Of a stretch of DNA of 64,000 nucleotides, positions 37,220 through 46,406 are shown in pieces. The position numbers and the translations under genes are program-made. Positions within the stretch are counted from its first letter, which is position 1, and the number at the start of each line of letters is the position of its first letter. Where the stretch lies: NCBI GenBank assembly GCA_030432235.1, contig JAUIHT010000003.1, positions 310,001-374,000 of the forward strand, given 5' to 3'. A model generated the notes under the pieces. It was not told the origin of the DNA, made no database searches, and saw nothing but the letters and a program-made list of their open reading frames with translations. Source of the stretch: Verrucomicrobiia bacterium (GTDB lineage: Bacteria > Verrucomicrobiota > Verrucomicrobiia > Opitutales > Cerasicoccaceae).

Positions 37220-38605
37220 ATGTATTCCCCTAAAGTGCTTATCGCCGCTGCCACCTTGGCGGCGGCTGTCGTAAACGCCGCGCCCTTCGAGCGCGTCTTC
37301 ATACCTACCGGCCCTGATGCCATCAATCGCTCCACCGGCAGCTTTACGGGCTTTGCCGAATACAACGGTGGGCTCTACGTCGGCGGCCCATACTCCCAGG
37401 TCACCAACGACGGTAGCGGTAACATCACCACCAATTTCCTCAACCTGAGATCCGCCGACGGCGGCAACACCTGGACAGGCGGTATCACCCAGAGCGCCAA
37501 CCAGACTATCGATGCTGTGGCGGCATCAGACACCACATTTGTCGGAGTGGGAGGCATCATCACCCCCGGCTCCATCACTTTTCCCGGCTTCAGCGTCACC
37601 TTCAACGAAGACGGCAACCCCGTTTCGACCATCATCGAGCTCGAAGACGGTATTTCCAGCTTTCGCGGGCTGACAGTCGCTTACGGCAACGGCGTCTTCG
37701 TCTACGGCTCCCTGTCCGGCGTCCTGTTCACCTCCACCAACGGCCTTAACTGGACCCGAGTCGACTGGGAGCTGGACGGCGTCATCGGCCGGGACATCTC
37801 TGAAATCATCTGGGACGGCAGCCAGTTTGTCCTTCTGGTCGGCACCGACGTCTACACTTCAACGGATGGCGAGACCTGGACGCGCAAGGAAGATAACCTG
37901 GGCTTCAGTTCCCCCACCGAAATCGCCTACGGCAATGGCCTCTACGTCGCCGGCGGGGCGGTCGGCGGCCTCCAGCAGGGCACCATACTCACCAGCACCG
38001 ACCTGGAGACCTGGACCGAAATTGACATGACCTTCGCCCAGCCCATCACCGACATCGCCTACGGTGGCGGCTACTTCGTCGCCGTCACGGGCCGATTTGG
38101 GGGTAACGGACTGCTTTACTATTCCGCAGACGGCCAGACCTGGACCGAATTCGATGCTGAGCTGCAGGGCATCCAGCTCACCGCCGTCGATTACCTGGAG
38201 AACGACTGGTTCATCGCCGGGCACTCCAGCAGCTCCTTCTTCGATCCAGGTATCTGGAAGGCCACCAGCGAGTTCCCGCCGCAAGCCAACGCTCCTGATC
38301 CCGAGCCGGAACCCGATACCGACCCCTGGGCCAACGCCTACCCCGCCGGTGCAACAAACGCCTACTATGATGCCAACCTCGGTTTCTTCTATTACGACCC
38401 AACGGACGGCCTGTGGACCTACAATTACCTGCTCGGCTGGATATATCCCGTCGGCGACTACAGCCCGAACCTGTGGATGTACGTCATCGACCAAGGCAAC
38501 TGGATGTACTCCGACGCCGGCTTCGTGGGCTTCTCCTTCCGTGTCGATACCGGCCTGTGGTACTACTACGACGTGAATCTCGATACGTTTATCCCCGCGC
38601 AGTAA
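37220..38605 (+). CDS. Secreted Asp-box beta-propeller protein with C-terminal aromatic module
   Basis: A 461-residue protein with signal peptide (YSPKVLIAAATLAAAVVNA); the ATG at 37220 was chosen for this reason over 37103. Residues ~40-360 contain about five Asp-box (BNR) repeats: SADGGNTWTG, STNGLNWTR, STDGETWTR, STDLETWTE and SADGQTWTE, which indicate a beta-propeller. After a Pro/Glu linker (DPEPEPDTDPW), the last ~90 residues are the W/Y module (GFFYYDPTDGLWTYNYLLGW, NLWMYVIDQGNWMYSD, GLWYYYDVN) shared with the proteins at 7.0 and 38.8 kb. Role unknown; surface attachment or ligand binding is inferred. Confidence 0.8.
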   Translation: MYSPKVLIAAATLAAAVVNAAPFERVFIPTGPDAINRSTGSFTGFAEYNGGLYVGGPYSQVTNDGSGNITTNFLNLRSADGGNTWTGGITQSANQTIDAVAASDTTFVGVGGIITPGSITFPGFSVTFNEDGNPVSTIIELEDGISSFRGLTVAYGNGVFVYGSLSGVLFTSTNGLNWTRVDWELDGVIGRDISEIIWDGSQFVLLVGTDVYTSTDGETWTRKEDNLGFSSPTEIAYGNGLYVAGGAVGGLQQGTILTSTDLETWTEIDMTFAQPITDIAYGGGYFVAVTGRFGGNGLLYYSADGQTWTEFDAELQGIQLTAVDYLENDWFIAGHSSSSFFDPGIWKATSEFPPQANAPDPEPEPDTDPWANAYPAGATNAYYDANLGFFYYDPTDGLWTYNYLLGWIYPVGDYSPNLWMYVIDQGNWMYSDAGFVGFSFRVDTGLWYYYDVNLDTFIPAQ

Positions 38606-38636
38606 CACCTGTTGACATCCCATCCCTTTCCTTCGA

Positions 38637-38668
38637 CGCGCGCCGCACATCACGGCGCGCGTTTTTTT
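38637..38668 (+). terminator. Rho-independent terminator, twin copy 1
   Basis: Perfect 9-bp stem CGCGCGCCG / CGGCGCGCG with loop CACATCA and seven T. It is nearly identical in sequence to the terminator after the next gene. Confidence 0.92.
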
Positions 38669-38825
38669 ATTTCATGACCGCAGTAATCATGCATGCTGAG
38701 AACCCTCGTATAGTAAAATCGTGCTTTTTCGGAGCACGTCCCTGAACGCTACGGACAAGTGTCTGCTGTGCAGCCTTTTTCATGGCCATAGGGTTGATAA
38801 TAACCACTACAAAATAAGTAAAATA

Positions 38826-39836
38826 ATGAAAAATACACTGTCTGCATTATGCATTATGGCCCTGGGCCTGAGCGCGCATGCACAAAGCGTCGACCTGCGC
38901 GACTTCCTCTCCTACGACATCGGTGATCAATGGACCTACAGCGGCACGGTCTCCAACAGCGGAACCACCTTGCCCATAAGATCGGTAAACAAGAATGCGC
39001 GCGCCGCTTTCGGCTTCGAAGGTATCGAAATCGAAGTCGATATAACCCTTGATGGTGAGGGGCAGCCAACCGCCACCGTGGAAACGACCCTCAATGCAAA
39101 CGGTAAAAGTATCCTCAACGCCAGCGTGAACGGCACCACCTCGACGTTCACACCGCCACAGCGTGAGCTTCCCCTTACCCTGACGGTCGGCCAAACAACG
39201 CAATCCAGCGGGCAAATCGAGAGCTTCCCCGATGAGGGCACCTACAGCCTCTCGACCACCATCGTGGGTATCGAGCAAGTGAACACCCCGCTGGGCAGCT
39301 TCCAGGCCCTTAAGATTCAGGTGAATTCCAGCACGACGATCGAGCAGTTCGGCATTGGACTCGTGACCTCGACCAACAACTCCACACGCTGGTACGCCCG
39401 TGGCATTGGCGAGATAAAATCGGAAATCCAAATCAACGACCTCAACGGCCTCACCGCCACAAACTACCTGATCGCCTCCACCTCCCGCACAGTGGTAAAT
39501 CTGCCGGTGGACGGCCCCCCTCCGCTTCTTGGCCAGTCCAGCGCTACCGGCGGCGGCTGGTACTACAGTCCATGGTGGGGCTTCGTGAATCCCAGCAGCA
39601 CCTACGGCTGGTACTACCACGAAGGCCTGGCCTGGATTTATAGCGCCTCCAACAACTCCGGCGGGCCCATCTGGTTTTACATCAGTGGCCTTGGCTGGGC
39701 CTACACCACCGCGAATGATTTTCCGTCGATGTACTCGACTGAGCACCAGTCCTGGATCATCTGGCTGGAATCGAAGAATCCCAACCATCGCGTCTTTTAC
39801 GATTTCACCACGATGGAGGAATTTACCATCGATTGA
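38826..39836 (+). CDS. Secreted protein with C-terminal aromatic module
   Basis: A 336-residue protein with a signal peptide (MKNTLSALCIMALGLSAHAQ). Residues ~22-235 form a beta-rich domain (LSYDIGDQWTYSGTVSNSG, TPLGSFQALKIQVNSSTT, RWYARGIGEIKSEIQ) whose layout resembles the first domain of the 7.0-kb protein. The last ~95 residues are the aromatic module (GGGWYYSPWWGFVNP, YGWYYHEGLAWIYSA, IWFYISGLGWAYTT, SWIIWLES). It lies in tandem with the propeller protein and has the same type of terminator. Confidence 0.78.
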   Translation: MKNTLSALCIMALGLSAHAQSVDLRDFLSYDIGDQWTYSGTVSNSGTTLPIRSVNKNARAAFGFEGIEIEVDITLDGEGQPTATVETTLNANGKSILNASVNGTTSTFTPPQRELPLTLTVGQTTQSSGQIESFPDEGTYSLSTTIVGIEQVNTPLGSFQALKIQVNSSTTIEQFGIGLVTSTNNSTRWYARGIGEIKSEIQINDLNGLTATNYLIASTSRTVVNLPVDGPPPLLGQSSATGGGWYYSPWWGFVNPSSTYGWYYHEGLAWIYSASNNSGGPIWFYISGLGWAYTTANDFPSMYSTEHQSWIIWLESKNPNHRVFYDFTTMEEFTID

Positions 39837-39862
39837 TTTGTGTCGCATTCGCTTTCACCAAA

Positions 39863-39894
39863 CGCGCGCCGTACACCACGGCGCGCGTTTTTTT
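39863..39894 (+). terminator. Rho-independent terminator, twin copy 2
   Basis: Stem CGCGCGCCG / CGGCGCGCG, loop TACACCA, seven T. The stem is identical to copy 1 and the loop differs at two positions. Confidence 0.92.
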
Positions 39895-39974
39895 GTTTTA
39901 AAGAAAAATTGGCGAAGATCGCTTGGCCTTTGCCGTTTCCTTGTTCAAAATCGACCCTTTAACGACTTACTGAC

Positions 39975-41675
39975 ATGGCAGAAAACCGCCCACACTCCTC
40001 CGTCGTCGTCGACGGCAATGATCGCGCCCCCGCACGCTCCATGCTGCGGGCCGTCGGCTTTGAAGATGCCGACTTCGAGCGTCCGCAGGTGGGTATTTGC
40101 GGCTCCCCCAGCGACCTGACGCCCTGCAACATGCACCTGGGCGAGCTGGCCGAGCACGCGACCACCGGCTGCGCCAGTGCCGGAGGCAAGGCGGTAAACT
40201 TTTCCACCATCACCGTCTCCGACGGTATCAGCATGGGCACGCCCGGCATGCGCTACAGCCTCGTCTCGCGCGAGGTCATCGCCGACTCCATCGAAACCGT
40301 AGTCGCGGCGGAGGGCTTCGACGGCCTCGTCGCTATCGGCGGCTGCGATAAAAACATGCCCGGCTGCATGATGGCCATCGCGCGCCTCAACCGCCCGGCG
40401 GTCTTCGTCTACGGCGGCACCATCCTGCCCGGATTCTTACCGACTGATGCCAAGAAGGAAAAGCCGCTGGACATCGTCTCGGTCTTCGAGGCCGTCGGCA
40501 AGCACGCCAAGGGTGAGCTGGACGACGCCGGCCTAAAGGAGGTCGAGAAGTGCGCCATCCCCGGCCCCGGTTCCTGTGGCGGCATGTACACGGCCAACTC
40601 CATGGCCAGCGTCATCGAGGCCCTCGGCATGAGCCTGCCCAACAGCAGCGCGCAGCTCGCCGTCGGCAAGGCCAAGCGCGAGGACTGCGAACGCGCCGGC
40701 GCGGCTGTCGTCGAGCTGGTGAAGAAAAATCTCCGTCCGCGCGACATCATGACGAAGAAGGCTTTTGAGAACGCCATCACGGTCGGCATGGCCCTGGGCG
40801 GCTCCACCAACATCGTCCTGCACCTGCTGGCCATCGCCCACAGCGCGGGCGTCGAACTCACCATCGACGACTTCGAGCGCATCGGCGCGAAAACGCCCGT
40901 CCTCGGCGACGTCAAACCCTTCGGCAAGTACCACATGAGCTACATGGTCAAGATCGGCGGCATCCGCCCGCTGATGAAAGACCTGCTCGACCGCGGCATG
41001 CTCCATGGCGATTGCTTAACCGTCACCGGGCAGACCATCGCCGAGACCCTGGCCGATACGAAGCCCTACCCGACCGATCAGGACATCGTCCGTCCCTTTG
41101 ACAACCCCATCAAGCCCGACACCCACCTGCGCATCCTGCGCGGCAACCTCGCCCCCACCGGCGCCGTCGGCAAAATCACCGGCAAGGAGGGCCTTTACTT
41201 CAAGGGCCCGGCCAAGGTCTACGAAAACGAGGAAGACGCGCTCAAGGGTATCCTGCGCGGGGACGTCGTCAGCGGCGATATGGTTGTCATCCGCAACGAA
41301 GGCCCAGTCGGCGGCCCCGGCATGCGCGAGATGCTTTCGCCCACCAGCGCCGTGGCCGGACGCGGCCTGATCAAGGAGGTCGCCCTCATCACCGACGGAC
41401 GCTTCTCCGGCGGCAGCCACGGCTTCGATGTCGGCCACATCACACCCGAGGCGGCCTGCGGCGGCCCCATCGGCATTGTCCAGACTGGCGATCTCATCGA
41501 AATCGACGCCACGAAAAACTCCATTTCGCTACTCATCCCCGATGAGGAGTACGAAGCCCGCATGAAGGCCTTCAAACCCAAGGGCCCCGGCGAGAAGCTT
41601 GGCGTCCTCGGCAAGTACGCCAAGCTCGTCGCCACCGCCAGCGAAGGCGCTGTGACTGACAAGGATTTGTTCTAG
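39975..41675 (+). CDS. ilvD: Dihydroxy-acid dehydratase
   Basis: A 566-residue Fe-S dehydratase for valine and isoleucine synthesis. Visible: VVVDGNDRAPARSMLRAVGF, the cluster cysteines in CGSPSDLTPCNMHLGELA, GGCDKNMPGCMMA and PGPGSCGGMYTANSM, and EGPVGGPGMREMLSPTSA near the C-terminus with DGRFSGGSHGFDVGH. Full length. It would work with IlvB (11.3 kb) and CimA (49 kb), each at a separate site. Confidence 0.96.
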   Translation: MAENRPHSSVVVDGNDRAPARSMLRAVGFEDADFERPQVGICGSPSDLTPCNMHLGELAEHATTGCASAGGKAVNFSTITVSDGISMGTPGMRYSLVSREVIADSIETVVAAEGFDGLVAIGGCDKNMPGCMMAIARLNRPAVFVYGGTILPGFLPTDAKKEKPLDIVSVFEAVGKHAKGELDDAGLKEVEKCAIPGPGSCGGMYTANSMASVIEALGMSLPNSSAQLAVGKAKREDCERAGAAVVELVKKNLRPRDIMTKKAFENAITVGMALGGSTNIVLHLLAIAHSAGVELTIDDFERIGAKTPVLGDVKPFGKYHMSYMVKIGGIRPLMKDLLDRGMLHGDCLTVTGQTIAETLADTKPYPTDQDIVRPFDNPIKPDTHLRILRGNLAPTGAVGKITGKEGLYFKGPAKVYENEEDALKGILRGDVVSGDMVVIRNEGPVGGPGMREMLSPTSAVAGRGLIKEVALITDGRFSGGSHGFDVGHITPEAACGGPIGIVQTGDLIEIDATKNSISLLIPDEEYEARMKAFKPKGPGEKLGVLGKYAKLVATASEGAVTDKDLF

Positions 41676-41694
41676 GCCAAGCAGGCCCGGGGCC

Positions 41695-41723
41695 GCGCAA
41701 TGGAGTGAGCAACTCCATCGCGC
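41695..41723. terminator. Bidirectional hairpin between ilvD and the methyltransferase
   Basis: GCGC-A-ATGGAGT, loop GAGCA, ACTCCAT-C-GCGC: an 11-bp stem with one mismatch, flanked by an outer CCCGG/CCGGG pair. It lies in the convergent gap and could end either transcript, though without a long U-run. Confidence 0.6.
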
Positions 41724-41739
41724 AGCCATACCGGGTGGC

Positions 41740-42813
41740 CTATTTGCGGATGATGTAGAAGTTATTCATGAAGTCGTGCTCGAGGGTTTTCTTTTCGAAG
41801 TGCCGAAAACCAGCAGCCCGAACCATTTGCTCAGCGAGTTCTTCGCCCCACATGGCACCCAGGCCGGCCCCTCCCTGTGCCAGGGAAACGCTCATGCAAT
41901 GCATGCAGGAGACGGTGTACATGAACGGCGCCATAGGATGATCGAGGTTACGCTCTACCTGTGACGAACCAGCGATATCCTGCATCAGGTAAACGCCATC
42001 CGGCCTCAACGCACGATAGATATTCGCCAGGAGGCGGGCCGGGTCGGCTTGGTCATGAACGGAGTCGAAGGTAAAAACGATGTCGAAGGTCTCACTCTCG
42101 TCAAAGCCAGCTACATCACGTTGTTCAAAGGTCACGTTGGATATGCCCTTCGATTCTTCGAGAGCCGCAGCCACCGTTTCCTTGCACAAATCGTAGCCCC
42201 AGAAACGACTGTTGGGATAAGCTTTGGCAAGGGCGGTTATGGCACGCCCTTTACCGCACCCAAAGTCGACTACCCGCGCGCCCTGCTCAAGTTTCGTCTG
42301 AATTTCAGGGGCAAGTGGCAGGATGGTATCGACGAGAGGCAACACGACGGTCTGGCTGCTTTCTTCGGCCATTACCTCATGGAAACGATGATAACCTTCA
42401 TAGGGCACGCCGCCGCCTTCGCGGAAGCAGGTCACGATTTCATCTTCCACATGACTGAGCATCGGAATGAAGGCGGCTGCCACAGCCATATTATTCGGGG
42501 CCGCCTGACGCGTCAGGAGAGCTGCATGTTCAGCCGGAAGTGAATAGTGGCCGGTGATGGCATCATATAGGGTGATGCCGGAGGTGGTCACGGCGCCAAG
42601 CCATTCGCGAACGTAGCGTTCGTTCAAGTTGCCAGCTTCCGCGATTTGCATCGAAGTAGCCGGCGGGAGAGTTGCCATCGTATCGAAAAGCCCAGTCCGG
42701 TGCCCGACGGAAATCAGCAGCACGGTAGCCGCGCTATTGAGATGTCCGACGAGTGTCTCGGCAAAGGCATTGGCCTGATTTTCATTGAAGGTAGGTGTGC
42801 ATGCTTGGCACAT
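41740..42813 (-). CDS. Class I SAM-dependent methyltransferase
   Basis: A 357-residue protein. Residues ~20-110 form a winged-helix-like dimerisation region (LLISVGHRTGLFDTMATLPP, LNERYVREWLGAVTTSGI); residues ~180-300 are the methyltransferase fold with the SAM loop VVDFGCGKGRAITAL, FWGYDLCKE and TFDIVFTFDSVHDQADPARL. The N-terminus CQACTPTFNENQ holds two Cys. The substrate is unknown; similar proteins resemble the Rv2258c type. A TetR operator lies 32 bases upstream and the matching regulator is the next gene. Note the convergent hairpin at its 3' end. Confidence 0.85.
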   Translation of the reverse strand: MCQACTPTFNENQANAFAETLVGHLNSAATVLLISVGHRTGLFDTMATLPPATSMQIAEAGNLNERYVREWLGAVTTSGITLYDAITGHYSLPAEHAALLTRQAAPNNMAVAAAFIPMLSHVEDEIVTCFREGGGVPYEGYHRFHEVMAEESSQTVVLPLVDTILPLAPEIQTKLEQGARVVDFGCGKGRAITALAKAYPNSRFWGYDLCKETVAAALEESKGISNVTFEQRDVAGFDESETFDIVFTFDSVHDQADPARLLANIYRALRPDGVYLMQDIAGSSQVERNLDHPMAPFMYTVSCMHCMSVSLAQGGAGLGAMWGEELAEQMVRAAGFRHFEKKTLEHDFMNNFYIIRK

Positions 42814-42844
42814 AGTTTTTTGTGATTTAGGGTTTTATTTAAAA

Positions 42845-42860
42845 AACAGACAAGTCTGTT
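42845..42860. promoter_or_regulatory. TetR operator before the methyltransferase
   Basis: AACAGAC-AA-GTCTGTT, a perfect 7-2-7 palindrome, 32 bases upstream of the methyltransferase ATG. A matching site precedes the TetR gene itself. Confidence 0.75.
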
Positions 42861-42880
42861 CAATTTATGGTTAAAAAAAT

Positions 42881-43474
42881 TTAGCTCTTTACGAGGTCCT
42901 GGATTGCTCGATTCACGACCTCGAACGGCCAATCGTCGTAGAAATTGGCACTGGCATTAATTGCTCCTTCCAGGAGCAAATAGTAGCGGTCGGTAATTGT
43001 TTCAGCCGTCAAAGGCAGTGCGCGATACTTCGGGTCAGACTCGAGAAGTAGCTTCACCGTTTGTAAAAGCGTGCCCTTGTATTGAAGCTCGAACTTTACC
43101 ACTTCTCTGCGAATTCTGGAGTCTTTGCCCGGGAACTCACGTGCTATATTGGCAAAACTGCAACCCCGATAATTCGTCGCAATGATATGAGCATGGATGG
43201 ACGATGCAAAAGACAAGTAGCGCTGAAACGGGTCAGGCGCCTTTTCCAGTCGATCTTTGGTCACGGTGATGGCCGCCGTGGCACTGGTGCGCACGTAGGC
43301 AATCGCAAGATCTTCCTTGGAAGGAAAATGGGCATAAAAGGTGGCCTTGGAGACACCCGCGTCGCGAATTATTTGATTGGTCCCGGTTTGATGGTAACCC
43401 TGTCGAAAGAACAAGTCCGATGCGACCGTGAGAATTTTCTCCTCCGCTGGTGTATCGGTTTTTTTGGGTCGCAT
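42881..43474 (-). CDS. TetR/AcrR-family transcriptional repressor
   Basis: A 197-residue regulator. The N-terminal HTH is typical: KILTVASDLFFRQGYHQTGT then NQIIRDAGVSKATFYAHFPS and KEDLAIAYV. The C-terminal ligand domain includes ATNYRGCSFANIAREFPG, seen in a common TetR subgroup. It is transcribed in the same direction as, and directly upstream of, the methyltransferase, with a palindromic operator before each gene. It probably represses both itself and the methyltransferase. Confidence 0.93.
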   Translation of the reverse strand: MRPKKTDTPAEEKILTVASDLFFRQGYHQTGTNQIIRDAGVSKATFYAHFPSKEDLAIAYVRTSATAAITVTKDRLEKAPDPFQRYLSFASSIHAHIIATNYRGCSFANIAREFPGKDSRIRREVVKFELQYKGTLLQTVKLLLESDPKYRALPLTAETITDRYYLLLEGAINASANFYDDWPFEVVNRAIQDLVKS

Positions 43475-43494
43475 GGAGGTCGGGATAATTAATA

Positions 43495-43510
43495 AACAGA
43501 CAGGTCTGTC
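43495..43510. promoter_or_regulatory. TetR operator before its own gene
   Basis: AACAGAC-AG-GTCTGTC, the same 16-base form as the site at 42845 with two differing bases in the spacer and last position. It sits 21 bases upstream of the TetR start. Confidence 0.75.
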
Positions 43511-43559
43511 AAGTTAAAATTCTAGTTGCCATAAGCATTTCTACATTTGTCTCGGCTCT

Positions 43560-43781
43560 TTAACATAGAGCTCCTGCGCGGTCGTCACAGCGGCGGTAAT
43601 TAATAGTGTCGGTCGCTTGCTCGTAGAAGGAGAACAAGGAGGTGACATCCGGCTCCGAAAAGTCGATCTGCATGTCAGCAAGAACGGCTAAAAGACACCA
43701 GAAGAAGTGGGAGCAGTCGGAGAGAATACACACCCAAAAGACTACCCATCCGTCGTCTTCATTTTTCTCCGCCATTCGCAT
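43560..43781 (-). CDS. Possible small membrane protein after the DUF4173-like gene
   Basis: A 73-residue open frame overlapping the end of the upstream gene by 23 bases. It has one hydrophobic stretch (GWVVFWVCILSDCSHFFWCL) and a polar tail (FSEPDVTSLFSFYEQ). Another ATG lies two codons in. No family known; base composition does not settle whether it is coding. Could be a chance frame. Confidence 0.3.
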   Translation of the reverse strand: MRMAEKNEDDGWVVFWVCILSDCSHFFWCLLAVLADMQIDFSEPDVTSLFSFYEQATDTINYRRCDDRAGALC

Positions 43782-45339
43782 ACTTACGAACTAACTCGCG
43801 CAGTTGGTCTTTTCTCCACGTCCACTCCTGCCAGTCGGACATGCCCTCGTCGAGATTCCACCGGAGATCTCCGTTCTTTTTCAAAAGGATGCGTGCGTCC
43901 ACCATTGCCTCTACATCCAATCCGGACTCGGCCACGCGTACTGCCAAGGGGATCATCTCATCGCCAAGCACTTGACCAAAATCCATCTGCATGACGTTAC
44001 GCTCGGGGTCCTCACGCCATTGGCGGTAGTTGTAGTCGGCTGCGATTCGTGGCACATTAATAAATTGCACCAGATAAAAGAGGCAAAATATCGCGAGTGC
44101 GTTACCTAGCAGCAGTCGCTTGAGGTTGAATTGCGGAGCCAGTACCTGACGGGCAAGCTGAAGGTAGCCCACGGCCACCAGCGCGAGAAAGAGGACAACA
44201 TAGACGCGCTTGGGCGTCAGCCAATGCGCATCAACGTAGAGATGGATGCGCATGAGCACCCCGACCTCGAGCAAGAGGTTTTGCGCAATCCAGATCATGG
44301 CCAGCCACTTGACCCAGCGCGAACTCGTGACCAGACCATCCTGCTGAAAAATGGCCGTAATCACCAGGGCCGACAACACCACGGCAAACCCCAGGCTCCA
44401 GACTCCCTCGTGTACATATTGGGAGTAGCCAACTCCCTCCGGCAGCGAACGATCCGTCCAGAGATAGAGGACATCGAAAGTGTTGGTAAAAAGAAAAAGC
44501 ACATTAACCACGATAAGCGCCAGCAGGGAACGCAAACGCTCCAGCTTGATGTCTTTGACCGCAAAAGTCGGGAGCTCGCACTCGCCCAGGTTACCTGCCC
44601 AGCTAGCCGCCCTGGGCAGCAACAGGACGAGAGCTACCGTTGCCAGTAAGCCCCAAAAAAAGATGCGCCCGAACTCCGGCAGGGTGATCATGCCCAAGAC
44701 ATCCATCAGCCCCTGGAAGCCACGATCAAAACTGTTTCTCAGGACGGCATTGCCCGAGCCCAGCAGCAGGCCAAAGAGCACCGCGAGAAGCACGGCCAAG
44801 GAAGAGACTTGAATCACCCGCGCTATACCGCTTTTCAGTCCTGGCAATTTCTCGTTCCCCAATCCGGCTGTGCTCTGGAAAAATTCCTTCCATGTTCGGA
44901 AGAATGAAAAAACCGATGCGGCCGCGGACAGCCAACGTGCCCAAACCGGACGCAACGACGACAGGCAGGTATCGCCTGCAATGATAAGCAGCAACGCGCC
45001 CAGGACCAGGCCGTTGCTCAGACTCGGACGCAGGGCCGTCTGGATTGACGCCAACAGTAAAAGGCCCAATTCAACTCCATGCCTGCGCTTCCATACCAGC
45101 TTCGGTCGGTTTAGACAAATAGCCGCTGCAAGCAAGACCGCGTAAAAGGCGGCCGACAGCCCGACGTGATGCCCCCATAGAAAATAGTCCCCAATGATTA
45201 CCAGCAACAACAGACTGGCGGCGATGCGTCCCACGTGAGGAATGCGCTTAACTTCCGATGATGCCCCGATGGCTCCGGGCAATTGAGGCGGCTGCCCCGC
45301 AATATTCAGCGAAGAACTCGCAGCGTTTTCGTTATTCAT
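43759..45339 (-). CDS. Polytopic membrane protein, DUF4153/DUF4173-like
   Basis: A 526-residue protein with about ten to twelve transmembrane segments (IAASLLLLVIIGDYFLW, AAFYAVLLAAAICL, LGLLLLASIQTAL, VLALLFGLLLGS-like and onward) and the soluble segment SLPEGVGYSQYVHEGVWSLG, then DARILLKKNGDLRWN near the end. The YSQYVHEGFW-type motif is the feature by which I place it in DUF4173. The ATG at 45339 is preceded by AAGGAAGGAAG, a strong ribosome binding site, so the longer frame to 45396 is not needed. Three CTTTG-N5-CAAAG-like palindromes lie upstream. Function unknown. Confidence 0.8.
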   Translation of the reverse strand: MNNENAASSSLNIAGQPPQLPGAIGASSEVKRIPHVGRIAASLLLLVIIGDYFLWGHHVGLSAAFYAVLLAAAICLNRPKLVWKRRHGVELGLLLLASIQTALRPSLSNGLVLGALLLIIAGDTCLSSLRPVWARWLSAAASVFSFFRTWKEFFQSTAGLGNEKLPGLKSGIARVIQVSSLAVLLAVLFGLLLGSGNAVLRNSFDRGFQGLMDVLGMITLPEFGRIFFWGLLATVALVLLLPRAASWAGNLGECELPTFAVKDIKLERLRSLLALIVVNVLFLFTNTFDVLYLWTDRSLPEGVGYSQYVHEGVWSLGFAVVLSALVITAIFQQDGLVTSSRWVKWLAMIWIAQNLLLEVGVLMRIHLYVDAHWLTPKRVYVVLFLALVAVGYLQLARQVLAPQFNLKRLLLGNALAIFCLFYLVQFINVPRIAADYNYRQWREDPERNVMQMDFGQVLGDEMIPLAVRVAESGLDVEAMVDARILLKKNGDLRWNLDEGMSDWQEWTWRKDQLRELVRKYANGGEK

Positions 45340-45399
45340 GACGACTTCCTTCCTTTTACGTGACGTTATGGCGGCGGATGTGAACCACTGCCGCAATTA

Positions 45400-45447
45400 C
45401 TTTGCGATGCAAAGCTACTTTGTCAAAGATAACTTTGCCATACAAAG
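45400..45447. promoter_or_regulatory. Cluster of three CTTTG...CAAAG palindromes
   Basis: CTTTG-CGATG-CAAAG (45400-45414), CTTTG-T-CAAAG (45418-45428) and CTTTG-CCATA-CAAAG (45433-45447), upstream of the DUF4173-like gene. The first and third are centred 33 bases apart, about three helix turns, consistent with cooperative binding of one dimeric regulator. No regulator gene is adjacent. Confidence 0.65.
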
Positions 45448-45549
45448 CCAGGAAAATGTAAGTCGACTTAGATTCTAAATATCATATGCAGGCACAGCCC
45501 GGCACCGTCGTGCCTAAAAATATTCTCATCCAGCCCGAACCGGCAGCAC

Positions 45550-46323
45550 CTATAGCCGCACCGGCAGACCTGCAGCGGCGATGGCTTCCTTGGCCTCGCG
45601 GATGGAGTAAGTGCCGAAGTGGAAAATCGATGCGGCCAGCACAGCACTGGCGCGACCTTCCTTGATCACGGTCACCAAGTGGTCGAGTGTACCCGCACCG
45701 CCGCTGGCGATGACCGGCACGCGCACGGCTTCGCTGACCGCATGGGTCAGCTCCACATCGTAGCCATCCTTGGTGCCGTCGGCATCCATACTCGTTAAAA
45801 GGATTTCGCCCGCCCCAAGCTTTTCGACCTCTTTGGCCCACTCGAGGGCATCCAGACCGGCGGGATTGCGACCACCGTGGGTAAAGACCTCCCAGCGGAG
45901 CTTGCCATCGGCATCCGGCGCCACGCGCTTGGCGTCGATGGCCACGACGATGCATTGATTGCCGAGCTTCTCGGAAGACTCCCGCACGAGCTTCGGATTC
46001 TTGATGGCCGCAGTGTTTAGGCTCACCTTGTCCGCGCCGGAGTTAAGCATGGCGCGGATGTCGTCGAGGGTGCGCAGGCCGCCGCCGACCGTTAATGGCA
46101 TGAAGCATTCGCTGGCGGTGCGCTCGACCACGTCGTGCATGATAGCGCGCTCGTCGCTGCTGGCGGTGATGTCGAGGAAGACCAGCTCGTCCGCGCCTTG
46201 TTGCTCGTAGGCCTTGGCCTGCTCGACCGGGTCACCGGCATCGATCAGGTTGACAAAGTTCACCCCCTTGACCACGCGCCCGGCGTGGACATCAAGACAG
46301 GGAATGATGCGATTCGAGAGCAT
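45550..46323 (-). CDS. hisF: Imidazole glycerol phosphate synthase, cyclase subunit
   Basis: A 257-residue (beta/alpha)8 barrel of histidine synthesis. It begins [20 protein letters not shown] (catalytic Asp11), has [20 protein letters not shown], the phosphate-site [23 protein letters not shown] with the second Asp, and ending segments [16 protein letters not shown] and [15 protein letters not shown]. Full length. The partner hisH and other his genes are not in the window. Downstream to 45448 no gene is seen. Confidence 0.96.
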   Translation of the reverse strand: MLSNRIIPCLDVHAGRVVKGVNFVNLIDAGDPVEQAKAYEQQGADELVFLDITASSDERAIMHDVVERTASECFMPLTVGGGLRTLDDIRAMLNSGADKVSLNTAAIKNPKLVRESSEKLGNQCIVVAIDAKRVAPDADGKLRWEVFTHGGRNPAGLDALEWAKEVEKLGAGEILLTSMDADGTKDGYDVELTHAVSEAVRVPVIASGGAGTLDHLVTVIKEGRASAVLAASIFHFGTYSIREAKEAIAAAGLPVRL

Positions 46324-46324
46324 A

Positions 46325-46385
46325 AACTAGTGCGTTAAGTGCCCATGTTCTTAGTGCTTGGTGCTGAGCATTCAAGCACGCAGGT
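46325..46385. repeat. Short AGTGC/TTAAGTGC word repeats
   Basis: AGTGCGTTAAGTGCCCATG, then TTAGTGCTTGGTGCTGAGCA and TTCAAGCACG between hisF and the next minus-strand gene. The words resemble a degraded word-palindrome; pairing is limited to GTGCTT/AAGCAC. Confidence 0.4.
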
Positions 46386-46406
46386 CAAAGAAGGCACTAT
46401 CGGCTA

